This document shows, piece after piece, positions 1-6,389 of a stretch of DNA of 59,932 nucleotides. How positions within the stretch are numbered: position 1 is the first letter of the stretch; every line of letters begins with the position of its first letter. A program made the position numbers and the translations under genes. Source of the DNA: a virus; IMG/VR virus record IMGVR_UViG_3300032322_001991, positions 1 through 59,932 of that record; one strand, 5' to 3'. Below the pieces are notes generated by a model. That model searched no databases. It saw only the letters and a program-made list of their open reading frames with translations, and had not been told where the DNA came from.

Positions 1-123
1 GGGGACGGGGAGGAACATGGTCAATCTCCGGTTGGCAGTGCGGATCGCACTCACAGGCCCCCAGGCGGGGGCTAGTGGCTGCGGTCAGGCGATTTCGTAG
101 CGGAAGCTGCTGACGCGGACGCA
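1..123. repeat. left copy of 123-bp terminal direct repeat
   Basis: Bases 1-123 are identical to 59810-59932. The simplest reading is that the contig is circular, or comes from a circularly permuted phage genome, and the assembler repeated the overlap. A true short terminal repeat cannot be excluded. Positions 1-18 on the minus strand hold the first six codons of the gene annotated at 59588-59827, so that gene is split by the arbitrary contig start. Confidence 0.95.
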
Positions 124-336
124 ATAGCCCTGCCGGTAGTCGTTGTCGGTGTCGCGGTGCGTGATCCGCACGAGGCCCATCTCGGCAAGCCGGTACATCG
201 CGTCGAGCTCGCGGCTGCCGAACGACAGCCGGCCACCGCGAGCGCCCCGGCCGCTGCCGGCCACGACGGACGCGGCACCGCCGTGCGTTTGAGCGCGGTC
301 TAGCAGGGCCTGCTGGGTTTTGGTGAGCTTGATCAT
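85..336 (-). CDS. conserved small phage protein, function unknown
   Basis: Encodes 83 residues. The ATG is preceded by GGGAG with a 6-base gap, and a promoter-like element lies 46-74 bases upstream (382-410). The protein is soluble and charged. It has an N-terminal helix rich in K and Q, a Gly/Arg-rich turn around residues 28-36, and a second half that resembles a small winged-helix layout (two helices, then a strand pair). I do not recognise a family. Across the contig join, the next gene downstream is the one at 59588-59827, so it probably heads the leftward block of small genes. Confidence 0.75.
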   Translation of the reverse strand: MIKLTKTQQALLDRAQTHGGAASVVAGSGRGARGGRLSFGSRELDAMYRLAEMGLVRITHRDTDNDYRQGYCVRVSSFRYEIA

Positions 337-381
337 CGTGATCTCCCGGTTGGCAGTAAGGTCAGGCGTTGCGATGGCTTG

Positions 382-410
382 ATTATCGGAGTGCCACTCA
401 GACTGGCCAA
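382..410 (-). promoter_or_regulatory. leftward sigma70-like promoter, copy 1
   Basis: On the minus strand, TTGGCC (-35, at 405-410) and GATAAT (-10, at 382-387) are separated by exactly 17 bases. The same hexamers with the same spacing occur at 1244-1272, and the sequence around them is also similar. Both copies lie just upstream of a leftward gene. The shared core AGTCTG sits immediately after the -35 and may bind a regulator. Confidence 0.65.
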
Positions 411-453
411 TTGATTGTTTAAATCACACCGGCCAGCCGATAGGTGCGTGCTA

Positions 454-921
454 TCAGGCAGCCGTCGCGCCGAGCGCCGCCAGCTGCGCCAGGGTGAAGG
501 GCTGAGGGCGATCCTCGGACTGGTCCCGGGTCGCGCCGGACCACGTGCGTGCGCCGCGGGGCGGGCACAGGGGCTTGCCCTCGATCGTCAGGAACTGCTC
601 GGGGTCGAAGCTGCCCCAGGCGGCCGCGTCTGGCCCGATGAGCATCCCGTGCCCGCGGCGGGCCTCGAACGCGCCGATCGCTTGCTGGCCCAGGTGAACG
701 GCCAGAGCGTAGACGGCCGTGGCCTGGAGGCTGTCGATGCCCCAGCTGGATGCCGAGTCGACCTGCGCGATGACGGTGCGCTCGGTGCTCGATTGCGCCA
801 CGCGGAGGGCCCGCAGGTTGAAGCCGAAACGCTCGATCGCCTGGACCGTCTGGGTCACGCTGTTCTCGGCGCTAGACGTGCCGACTGCCAGGCCAATGTT
901 GAGGGTGATGGTGGGGGTCAT
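454..921 (-). CDS. hypothetical protein
   Basis: Encodes 155 residues from the ATG at 921, which has AGGAG six bases upstream. An upstream in-frame ATG at 993 would add an Arg/Pro-rich stretch with no ribosome site and is rejected. The N-terminal third alternates hydrophobic and polar residues like a beta sheet, the middle is helical, and the tail is Gln/Ala-rich. No catalytic motif or membrane segment is visible and the family is not recognised. Confidence 0.65.
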   Translation of the reverse strand: MTPTITLNIGLAVGTSSAENSVTQTVQAIERFGFNLRALRVAQSSTERTVIAQVDSASSWGIDSLQATAVYALAVHLGQQAIGAFEARRGHGMLIGPDAAAWGSFDPEQFLTIEGKPLCPPRGARTWSGATRDQSEDRPQPFTLAQLAALGATAA

Positions 922-1019
922 CTCGGTCTCCTGCCCGGGAGCCGCCGGGCGGCGGAGTGCGCGGTGGGCGACACTGGCCTGCCTCCGGGGCAAGCCGCTG
1001 CCGCCGCAGCGGGGACGAG

Positions 1020-1211
1020 TCAGCAGCTGGCCCGGTCAGCGAACCAGTCGCGGGCGACCTGCTGGGCTTCTTGGCGGGTGTCGGCGCACCCAATGTAGTC
1101 GCTGCACTCGGGGCTGGCCCAGAGTTCGAACACTTCGGCACCCTCGTCCCACGTCTGCCAGACTTCCAGGCCCTGGCGGGCGTCGCGGGCGATGATGGTG
1201 GGGGTTTGCAT
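1020..1211 (-). CDS. hypothetical small acidic protein
   Basis: Encodes 63 residues from the ATG at 1211, with GGAG seven bases upstream and a promoter-like element at 1244-1272. The chain is acidic and rich in aromatic residues (three Trp), with two Cys around residues 36-42 and one at the end. It looks like a compact alpha/beta domain. It is the first gene downstream of the second leftward promoter, so it is likely expressed with 454-921. Confidence 0.65.
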   Translation of the reverse strand: MQTPTIIARDARQGLEVWQTWDEGAEVFELWASPECSDYIGCADTRQEAQQVARDWFADRASC

Positions 1212-1243
1212 GTTGGCTCTCCGGTTGACGTTGCGATGACTGG

Positions 1244-1272
1244 ATTATCGGGGCGACAGCCAGACTGGCCAA
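1244..1272 (-). promoter_or_regulatory. leftward sigma70-like promoter, copy 2
   Basis: TTGGCC (1267-1272) and GATAAT (1244-1249) on the minus strand are separated by 17 bases, matching the copy at 382-410. The spacer contains CAGTCTGGCT, a 10-mer also found in the rightward promoter candidate at 11094-11122. The rest of 1273-1476 separates the leftward block from the late operon. No convincing rightward promoter was identified there. Confidence 0.65.
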
Positions 1273-1476
1273 TTGTTTGTGGCTATCGCAAAAGCCGAAA
1301 TCGATAGCGTACGTCTATGCCAGACACGCAATGCCATGCGCTTTTCACATTGCGGAATGCACCAGCTCAAGTTGTCTCGCATAGCGAGACGGGCGTTTCA
1401 CAGGTTGAAATGTCGTTGACGGGCGTATCCGGCGACAATCAGACTGTCGCGGGTCAATTTGCAATAGACAGTCACA

Positions 1477-1704
1477 ATGGACAACACTCCGAAGATACAA
1501 ATCACCCCCGATGGCAGCGGGGGCTACGCGATCCAGGCCGGCGAGCAGACGGCCCAGGCGGCCGACCTGGACCAGCTCCTGGACATGATTCGCGACATGC
1601 TCGGTGGCGAAGAGTCGGCCGAGGACAGCTGGGAGGCCGAGGCAGCCGACCGTGGCGATGACGGCTACCGGCGCCCGACAGCCGGGCCGATGCGAGCTCT
1701 CTGA
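1477..1704 (+). CDS. hypothetical acidic protein, first gene of rightward late operon
   Basis: Encodes 75 residues, strongly acidic in the second half (residues 30-62), with an Ile/Gly beta-like start. There is no clear Shine-Dalgarno site before the ATG, so the start is less certain than for its neighbours. It lies upstream of the packaging genes. No family is recognised. Confidence 0.6.
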   Translation: MDNTPKIQITPDGSGGYAIQAGEQTAQAADLDQLLDMIRDMLGGEESAEDSWEAEAADRGDDGYRRPTAGPMRAL

Positions 1705-1795
1705 GCCCGCGTGCCTGAGATAGGACCCGAACCTTCTTCCGTTTTCCCAGGTAAACAGGCACTGCAACCGCAGGCCAGACACAGTGAGGACACAC

Positions 1796-2002
1796 ATGGC
1801 ATCGCAAACGTACGCAACCGCCCCTTCCCGCAATCCCCATGTCGCGGCCGAGGGTTTCGGCAGTGGCGCAAAGCCGGGCAAGGTGCCTGCGCCCGTGGGC
1901 GGCCAGGTCATGGGCAAGGCCCCGGCCAACGCAGACGGCGCCAAGGCCGGCACGCCGCGGGGTTTCGGCGGTGGCTTGATCGATGGCAAGGTCAAGGTCT
2001 AA
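1796..2002 (+). CDS. hypothetical Gly/Lys-rich small protein
   Basis: Encodes 68 residues from the ATG at 1796, with GAGG six bases upstream. A GTG four codons earlier (1784) has no ribosome site. The protein is basic and low in complexity (Gly, Ala, Pro, Lys) with little predicted fold, as in small phage proteins that bind nucleic acid or virion parts. Bases 2003-2155 downstream are GC-rich with runs of C and G and no recognisable gene. Confidence 0.6.
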   Translation: MASQTYATAPSRNPHVAAEGFGSGAKPGKVPAPVGGQVMGKAPANADGAKAGTPRGFGGGLIDGKVKV

Positions 2003-2155
2003 CGAGAAAATGACCCCCCTCCCCCCTGTTCGATCGGGGCTGGCGGGTGGTTTCGGCCCCCCTATGCCCCCGCTTTGGGTCCCCGGCGCGCGGGTCCCAT
2101 CCACTATGGGGGTGTGGCTCGGTCACAACACTCCGGAACTTACTTCGGGGGCCTC

Positions 2156-2611
2156 ATGAGCGACATCGAGAACCGGCGCCGGCAGGGCTTTGCTGAGCTC
2201 GCGGGCGATGTCCCTCGCGAGTCGCGGCCGGAGGTCGATGGGTTCGAGCACATGTACGAGCCCCAGATCCGCCGGCCCAACAGGCAGGGCAAGCTCAACC
2301 TGCGGGCCGTTGTCGACGTGCTCGACAGCTACGGCCTGGACCCGATCGAAGAGCTGGCCAAGGTCCTCGTGGACAAGGAGCCGGCCCGGTCTCGCGATGG
2401 CGCACCGATCATCGACCCCGCGACGGGGCAGCCGGTGATGAAGCCGAAGCTCGACATCGAGACGCACGTCAAGCTGCTGACGGAGCTGGCCCAGTACACG
2501 CGGCCGAAGCTGAAGGCGGTGGAGATCACGAACAAGACGCCCGAGCTCAGTGACGAGCAGATCGAGCGTCGGCTGCAGGCGCTCATGGACCGGAATAAGG
2601 GAGCCAAGTGA
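2156..2611 (+). CDS. putative terminase small subunit
   Basis: Encodes 151 residues from the ATG at 2156, after a run of G. The middle has a helical segment ending in a YTRPKLKAVE motif (about residues 116-125). This resembles the Y-x-(H/R)-P-K-L-K-x-(V/I)-E stretch seen in phage small terminase or TerS-like proteins. It is followed by a charged C-terminal helix with DEQIERRLQAL. It sits two genes before the large terminase, the usual TerS position. TerS recognises packaging sites and regulates the ATPase. The call rests on position and one motif. Confidence 0.55.
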   Translation: MSDIENRRRQGFAELAGDVPRESRPEVDGFEHMYEPQIRRPNRQGKLNLRAVVDVLDSYGLDPIEELAKVLVDKEPARSRDGAPIIDPATGQPVMKPKLDIETHVKLLTELAQYTRPKLKAVEITNKTPELSDEQIERRLQALMDRNKGAK

Positions 2612-2871
2612 TGGAAACGATCAAGAAGCTCTGGGATTACGCGTGCATCACGTGGCTGTCCCTGACGCCCAAGGCGCAGATCACGGTCCTCGTGGCCTTG
2701 TTCATCATGTTCTTCGCAGGCGCCGTGCTGGCCCAGGGCAAGACCTGGCAAGTGCTGGAGCACGCGTGTGACAAGTCCGGCGCCGTGAACACGCTGGTCA
2801 TCGCCGTGGCCGAGCCCGGCTTCGTGCAGATCAGCTGGGATAACGCCCACGTCTGCGGCAAGGCGTCGTGA
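2611..2871 (+). CDS. small single-pass membrane protein
   Basis: Encodes 86 residues. Its ATG overlaps the previous stop (TGATG) and AAGGGAG lies seven bases upstream. One hydrophobic segment at about residues 24-41 is followed by a short domain with two Cys (about residues 52 and 81) that could form a disulfide outside the membrane. Its GTGA overlap with the terminase start suggests translational coupling. Function is unknown. Confidence 0.65.
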   Translation: METIKKLWDYACITWLSLTPKAQITVLVALFIMFFAGAVLAQGKTWQVLEHACDKSGAVNTLVIAVAEPGFVQISWDNAHVCGKAS

Positions 2872-5800
2872 CCGACCTGGCGTCACTGTCCACAGAGGAG
2901 AAGCTGGAACTTCTTCAGCTTCTGGAGATCCGCGACCGTCGCCAGCGCGAGAACATGCTGGCGTCGTACAAGCCGTACGCCAAGCAGAAGGAATTCCACA
3001 ACGCAGGCGCCACGTACCGTGAACGCCTGTTCATGGCTGCTAATCAGTGCTCAGGCCCGTGGACGTGGGTTGAAACGCCGGGCTCCAAGGCCCTGTCCGT
3101 AGATACGTTTTTCGAGCCAGGTGCACGTGTTCAAGCGTGGGACGGTGAATCTCGATGTGTCGCTCCAGTGCGGCACGGATATCTGAAGGGCATTGAGAAA
3201 GCGTATCGTCTGGTCCTGGAGACGGGAGAGTTCTTTGACGTGACGGCCAGTCACCAAGTGCTGACCGAACAAGGCTGGCTTTCGGTTTCCCGGATAGTGT
3301 CGCTTTCAAGTGGTCTGCGTTGCTGGCAAACAACCGAAGATTTTCTGGCCAGTTGTGTTGCGGGTGGCCGTCTACATGATCCACGACTTCCGCTGGATCC
3401 AGGTAGCGACCCAGCACGACTTCTAGAACGAGTCGGTGCTCGGGAACGTAGCCTGTGCTTCTCGCTTGAGGATGCAGAGGCGCGTACACGCTCACATACC
3501 AGCCTTTTGTCAGACAACGTCCTCCACCCCAACGCTGGCTGTGACCCGCGCCAGATCGAGGCCCTGTGCGCGCAGTTCGCAGGCCCAGCGATGAGCAGTA
3601 GCGTTCTACCGTTGACCGGTGAACACCAAGCCTTCTTGCAACTTGCTCGTGTGTCTCACCTTCTTCCTCAATCAGGCGACGAACCTCGTCTCCTTTCTCT
3701 ACCAGCAGACGTCCTGGTAGGAATTGTGGCTGGATGTTTCTCCTCTGAAGAAAAGACTGCACTACGTGAGTTTTCAGACCGAGTCGCTCGGCTATCTCTT
3801 GACGTGTCAGGCCCTGGGAGTTCCATTGAAGAACTTGGTCAAGATGCGGCTCGACTAGGGACGTTCTACCCATTTGATGGTCCTCGGCTGGTTGGTGGGA
3901 GGACGATCACTGCCGTCGTCCCGATTGGTTACCAGCCGATTCTAGACTGTCATGTGGACAGGGTCAATTGCTATTGGGCAGGCGGGGTGGTGCATCACAA
4001 CAGCGGCAAGACGCTATCTGCTGCATACGAGATCGCGATCCACGCCACCGGCCGCTACCCAGACTGGTGGCAAGGCCGTCGGTTCCATCGCCCGGTCAGC
4101 ATCCTCGTCGGCTCGGAGTCGGGCGAACTGACCCGCAAGGGCCTGCAGCGCCTGATCGTGGGCTCGCCCCAGAAGCGGGAAGAGTGGGGCACTGGTGCGA
4201 TTCCTAAGGAGTGCCTGGGCAACACGACGATGAAGCCCGGCGTGCCTGACGCGCTGGCCAGCGTGACTGTCAAGAACGAGTACGGCGGAGAGTCCGTCAT
4301 CCAGTTCAACAGTTATGACCAAGGGCGCATGCAGCACGTTGATAGCCGGGTGCTGACCCCCACCGGCTGGAAACGAATCGGAGACATTCAGCCGGGCGAC
4401 GAAGTCATCACTGTCGACGGTTCAGCGACGCGTGTGCTCGGCGTATTCCCTCACGGCGTCAAAGACCTGTACGAACTCACGTTTGATTCGGGGATCAAAA
4501 CCCTAGCTGGTGCCGAGCACCTGTGGCGTGTTGGAGAGCGCACCCGCGGCCCGTGGAGAACGGTCGAGACGGCCGAGCTCATCCATCGCTACGGGGACAC
4601 TGGCGAAAGGATCAACAGCAACGACCAGGTGTCGATTCCGCACGTCGCTCCCGTTCAGTTCCCAGCCAAGCCAGTTCCGCTTGACCCGTACTTGGTCGGA
4701 GCGCTTTTGGGGGACGGTTGCGTTCGCCAGAATCGCGTGCGTTTTACGTCAAAAGATGAGCAGGTCGTGGCAGAGGTCGCAGCCGGAGCGTTTAAATCTG
4801 GCGCTCAAATTGCTCGATGGGGCGATATTCAATATGGGTTCAGGGACTCTCAAGGCATTCGAGAAGCCTTAAAAGACCTGGGCCTGGCGGACCTTGGCGC
4901 GCTGGAGAAACGAGTTCCTCACGACTACTTGTGGAACGAGCCTGAGGTTCGGTTTGCAGTTCTTCAAGGGCTGATGGACACGGACGGCTCAGTGTCTGTT
5001 AAGGGCACCATGTCGTTTTCTACGACCTCGCGTGGCCTGGCCGAGGACGTGTCCTTCCTTGTGCGGTCGTTCGGCGGAAAAGCCATTTTGCGCAGCAAGG
5101 GGCAAAAGAACCGCAACAACGAGCTGTTCCTCGTGTCCATTCGGATGCCGGGGCCTCCACCGTTCAGGCTTCAGAGAAAGCTAGACCGCTGCATAAGGCC
5201 GGAATCAGAAACGCACCGGCATCTTCTCCGGACAATCAAGAGGGTTGAGCCTGGCGAGGCGGTTTGCATTGCAGTTGAGCACCCGTCTCATCTGTACGTC
5301 ACCGATGATTTCATCGTCACCCACAACACCAAGTGGCAGGCGGACACGATCGATATCGTTGCGATGGACGAAGAGCCTCCGATGGATATCTACACGGAGG
5401 CGCTGACCCGGACCAACGCGACGGGCGGTATCGTCTTCGTCACGTTCACCCCGCTGCTGGGCATGTCCCAGGTGGTCAAGCGCTACCTGACGGAGAAGCC
5501 CGAGGGTACGACCGTCATCCGCATGACGATCGACGATGCGGAGCACTACACCCCCGAGGAGCGTGCGCGGATCATCGCCGCCTACCCTGAGCACGAGCGG
5601 GAGGCCCGGACGAAGGGCATCCCGATGCTTGGCAGCGGCGCGGTGTTCCCCGTGGCCGAGTCCGCGATCAGCGTGGCACCGTTCGAGATCCCCGCCCATT
5701 GGGCACGGATCAACGGGATCGACTTCGGCTGGGACCACCCGACTGGCTTCGTCTGCATGGCCCACGACAGGGACACGGACACGGTCTACGTGTACGACGC

Positions 5801-6299
5801 CTGGAAGCTGAAGCAGACCCCCGTCATGACTCAGGCCGGGATGGTCGTAGGCAAGGGGTACCAGAACATACCCTGGGCCTGGCCGCATGACGGCCTCCAG
5901 CATGACAAGGGGTCTGGCGAAGTCCTGAAGGACCAGTACCAGAAGTTCGGCATGAACATGCTCTCGGAGAGGGCCCAGTTCGAGAACCGTCCTGACGGGA
6001 AGCCGGGTGGCAACAGCCTTGAGGCTGGTGTATCGATGATGCTGGAGAGAATGCAAACACGCAGACTACGCGTGTTTTCCAACCTGGAGGACTGGTTCTC
6101 GGAGTTCCGGCTGTACCACCGGAAGGAAGGGATCATCGTCAAGGAGGACGACGACATTCTGTCCGCGACGCGCTACGGGATCATGATGCTGCGCAAGGCG
6201 AAGACCTTGCTGGAGATGGAACCGAGCCGTGGCACTTTCAACCGACCCGCTGCGAACCTGCCTGTTTTCCAGGTGTTCAACGCGGACTGTGCGTACTGA
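2868..6299 (+). CDS. terL: terminase large subunit precursor with two inteins
   Basis: DNA-packaging motor protein with an N-terminal ATPase and a C-terminal RNase H-like nuclease. The 1143-residue precursor would mature to 492 residues after removal of inteins at residues 61-378 and 488-820, a normal TerL length. Joining the exteins restores Walker A as AANQSGKT, the YDQGR-TKWQ segment, and Walker B as IVAMDEEPP. The nuclease half has GIDFGWDHPTG (first acidic residue), a WPHDG segment and a late EDDDILSATRYG segment. The start is GTG and overlaps the upstream stop. Both inteins interrupt the ATPase core, so splicing is required for activity. Intein 1 also contains an antisense gene. Confidence 0.95.
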   Translation: MTDLASLSTEEKLELLQLLEIRDRRQRENMLASYKPYAKQKEFHNAGATYRERLFMAANQCSGPWTWVETPGSKALSVDTFFEPGARVQAWDGESRCVAPVRHGYLKGIEKAYRLVLETGEFFDVTASHQVLTEQGWLSVSRIVSLSSGLRCWQTTEDFLASCVAGGRLHDPRLPLDPGSDPARLLERVGARERSLCFSLEDAEARTRSHTSLLSDNVLHPNAGCDPRQIEALCAQFAGPAMSSSVLPLTGEHQAFLQLARVSHLLPQSGDEPRLLSLPADVLVGIVAGCFSSEEKTALREFSDRVARLSLDVSGPGSSIEELGQDAARLGTFYPFDGPRLVGGRTITAVVPIGYQPILDCHVDRVNCYWAGGVVHHNSGKTLSAAYEIAIHATGRYPDWWQGRRFHRPVSILVGSESGELTRKGLQRLIVGSPQKREEWGTGAIPKECLGNTTMKPGVPDALASVTVKNEYGGESVIQFNSYDQGRMQHVDSRVLTPTGWKRIGDIQPGDEVITVDGSATRVLGVFPHGVKDLYELTFDSGIKTLAGAEHLWRVGERTRGPWRTVETAELIHRYGDTGERINSNDQVSIPHVAPVQFPAKPVPLDPYLVGALLGDGCVRQNRVRFTSKDEQVVAEVAAGAFKSGAQIARWGDIQYGFRDSQGIREALKDLGLADLGALEKRVPHDYLWNEPEVRFAVLQGLMDTDGSVSVKGTMSFSTTSRGLAEDVSFLVRSFGGKAILRSKGQKNRNNELFLVSIRMPGPPPFRLQRKLDRCIRPESETHRHLLRTIKRVEPGEAVCIAVEHPSHLYVTDDFIVTHNTKWQADTIDIVAMDEEPPMDIYTEALTRTNATGGIVFVTFTPLLGMSQVVKRYLTEKPEGTTVIRMTIDDAEHYTPEERARIIAAYPEHEREARTKGIPMLGSGAVFPVAESAISVAPFEIPAHWARINGIDFGWDHPTGFVCMAHDRDTDTVYVYDAWKLKQTPVMTQAGMVVGKGYQNIPWAWPHDGLQHDKGSGEVLKDQYQKFGMNMLSERAQFENRPDGKPGGNSLEAGVSMMLERMQTRRLRVFSNLEDWFSEFRLYHRKEGIIVKEDDDILSATRYGIMMLRKAKTLLEMEPSRGTFNRPAANLPVFQVFNADCAY
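3040..3873 (-). CDS. HTH-HTH-HNH homing endonuclease encoded antisense inside TerL intein 1
   Basis: Encodes 277 residues from the ATG at 3873, with GAGG (3882-3885 on the plus strand) eight bases upstream and a near-consensus promoter at 3939-3967. Two helix-turn-helix units lie at about residues 21-47 and 72-98. An HNH nuclease core at about 125-196 includes EHRLVLE (145-151), VVDHVDG (163-169), N174, PENL (176-179) and SNADH (184-188). This resembles HNH proteins of phages that combine DNA-recognition modules with a cleavage domain. The recognisable protein spans only the intein region between splicing blocks B and F. Residues after about 200 are the reverse of blocks A and B and look unconserved. 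Its TAG stop lies eight bases outside the intein, in extein DNA. Expected role: cutting intein-free terL alleles. Confidence 0.85.
   Translation of the reverse strand: MGRTSLVEPHLDQVLQWNSQGLTRQEIAERLGLKTHVVQSFLQRRNIQPQFLPGRLLVEKGDEVRRLIEEEGETHEQVARRLGVHRSTVERYCSSLGLRTARTGPRSGAGHSQRWGGGRCLTKGWYVSVYAPLHPQARSTGYVPEHRLVLEVVLGRYLDPAEVVDHVDGHPQHNWPENLRLFASNADHLKATLSGKPKASLVRSALGDWPSRQRTLPSPGPDDTLSQCPSDIRAALERHIEIHRPTLEHVHLARKTYLRTGPWSPAFQPTSTGLSTD
3048..4001 (+). mobile_element. TerL intein 1 (class 1) at Walker A
   Basis: A 318-residue intein (TerL residues 61-378). Cys61 starts block A. Block B contains T-A-S-H. Block F is DCHVDRVNCYWAGGVV, and the C-terminal His-His-Asn precedes Ser379. Excision rejoins ANQ to SGKT, the ATP-binding P-loop. 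The part between blocks B and F (about TerL residues 145-335) contains no endonuclease motif in this frame and reads as featureless Ser/Arg/Leu-rich linker. The opposite strand of this same part encodes a complete HNH endonuclease. Confidence 0.9.
3939..3967 (-). promoter_or_regulatory. antisense promoter for the intein-nested HNH gene
   Basis: On the minus strand, TTGACC (-35, 3962-3967) and TAGAAT (-10, 3939-3944) are separated by 17 bases, with five of six matches to sigma70 consensus at each box. The expected start is about 60 bases upstream of the HNH ATG at 3873. The element lies inside the plus-strand codons for intein block F, so one sequence serves protein splicing on one strand and promoter function on the other. 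Its spacer contains GACAGTC, seen in other promoter candidates here. Confidence 0.65.
4329..5327 (+). mobile_element. TerL intein 2 (class 3) with in-frame LAGLIDADG endonuclease
   Basis: A 333-residue intein (TerL residues 488-820) between YDQGR and TKWQ, just before Walker B. The first residue is Met, not Cys or Ser. Block A then reads DSRVLTPTGW. Class 3 inteins splice through a Trp-Cys-Thr set, and all three positions are visible: Trp in GAEHLW of block B, Cys in AVCIAVEH of block F, and Thr821 after the terminal His-Asn. Two LAGLIDADG-type motifs are in frame: LVGALLGDG and LQGLMDTDG. It appears to be a full, possibly active element. Confidence 0.9.
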
Positions 6300-6389
6300 A
6301 TCCGCTCGGTGGGGTGGAGACGCGAAGCCTTCGAGCGAATGGTGGCGTGGCGCCGGCCCGCGTAAGAAGGCAGCCGGCACCTGACAAAC

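Noticed and set aside
415-1098. Long plus-strand frame of 227 codons
   Set aside because: Arg/Ala/Pro-rich shadow of the minus-strand genes at 454-921 and 1020-1211, which have ribosome sites and fit the leftward block.
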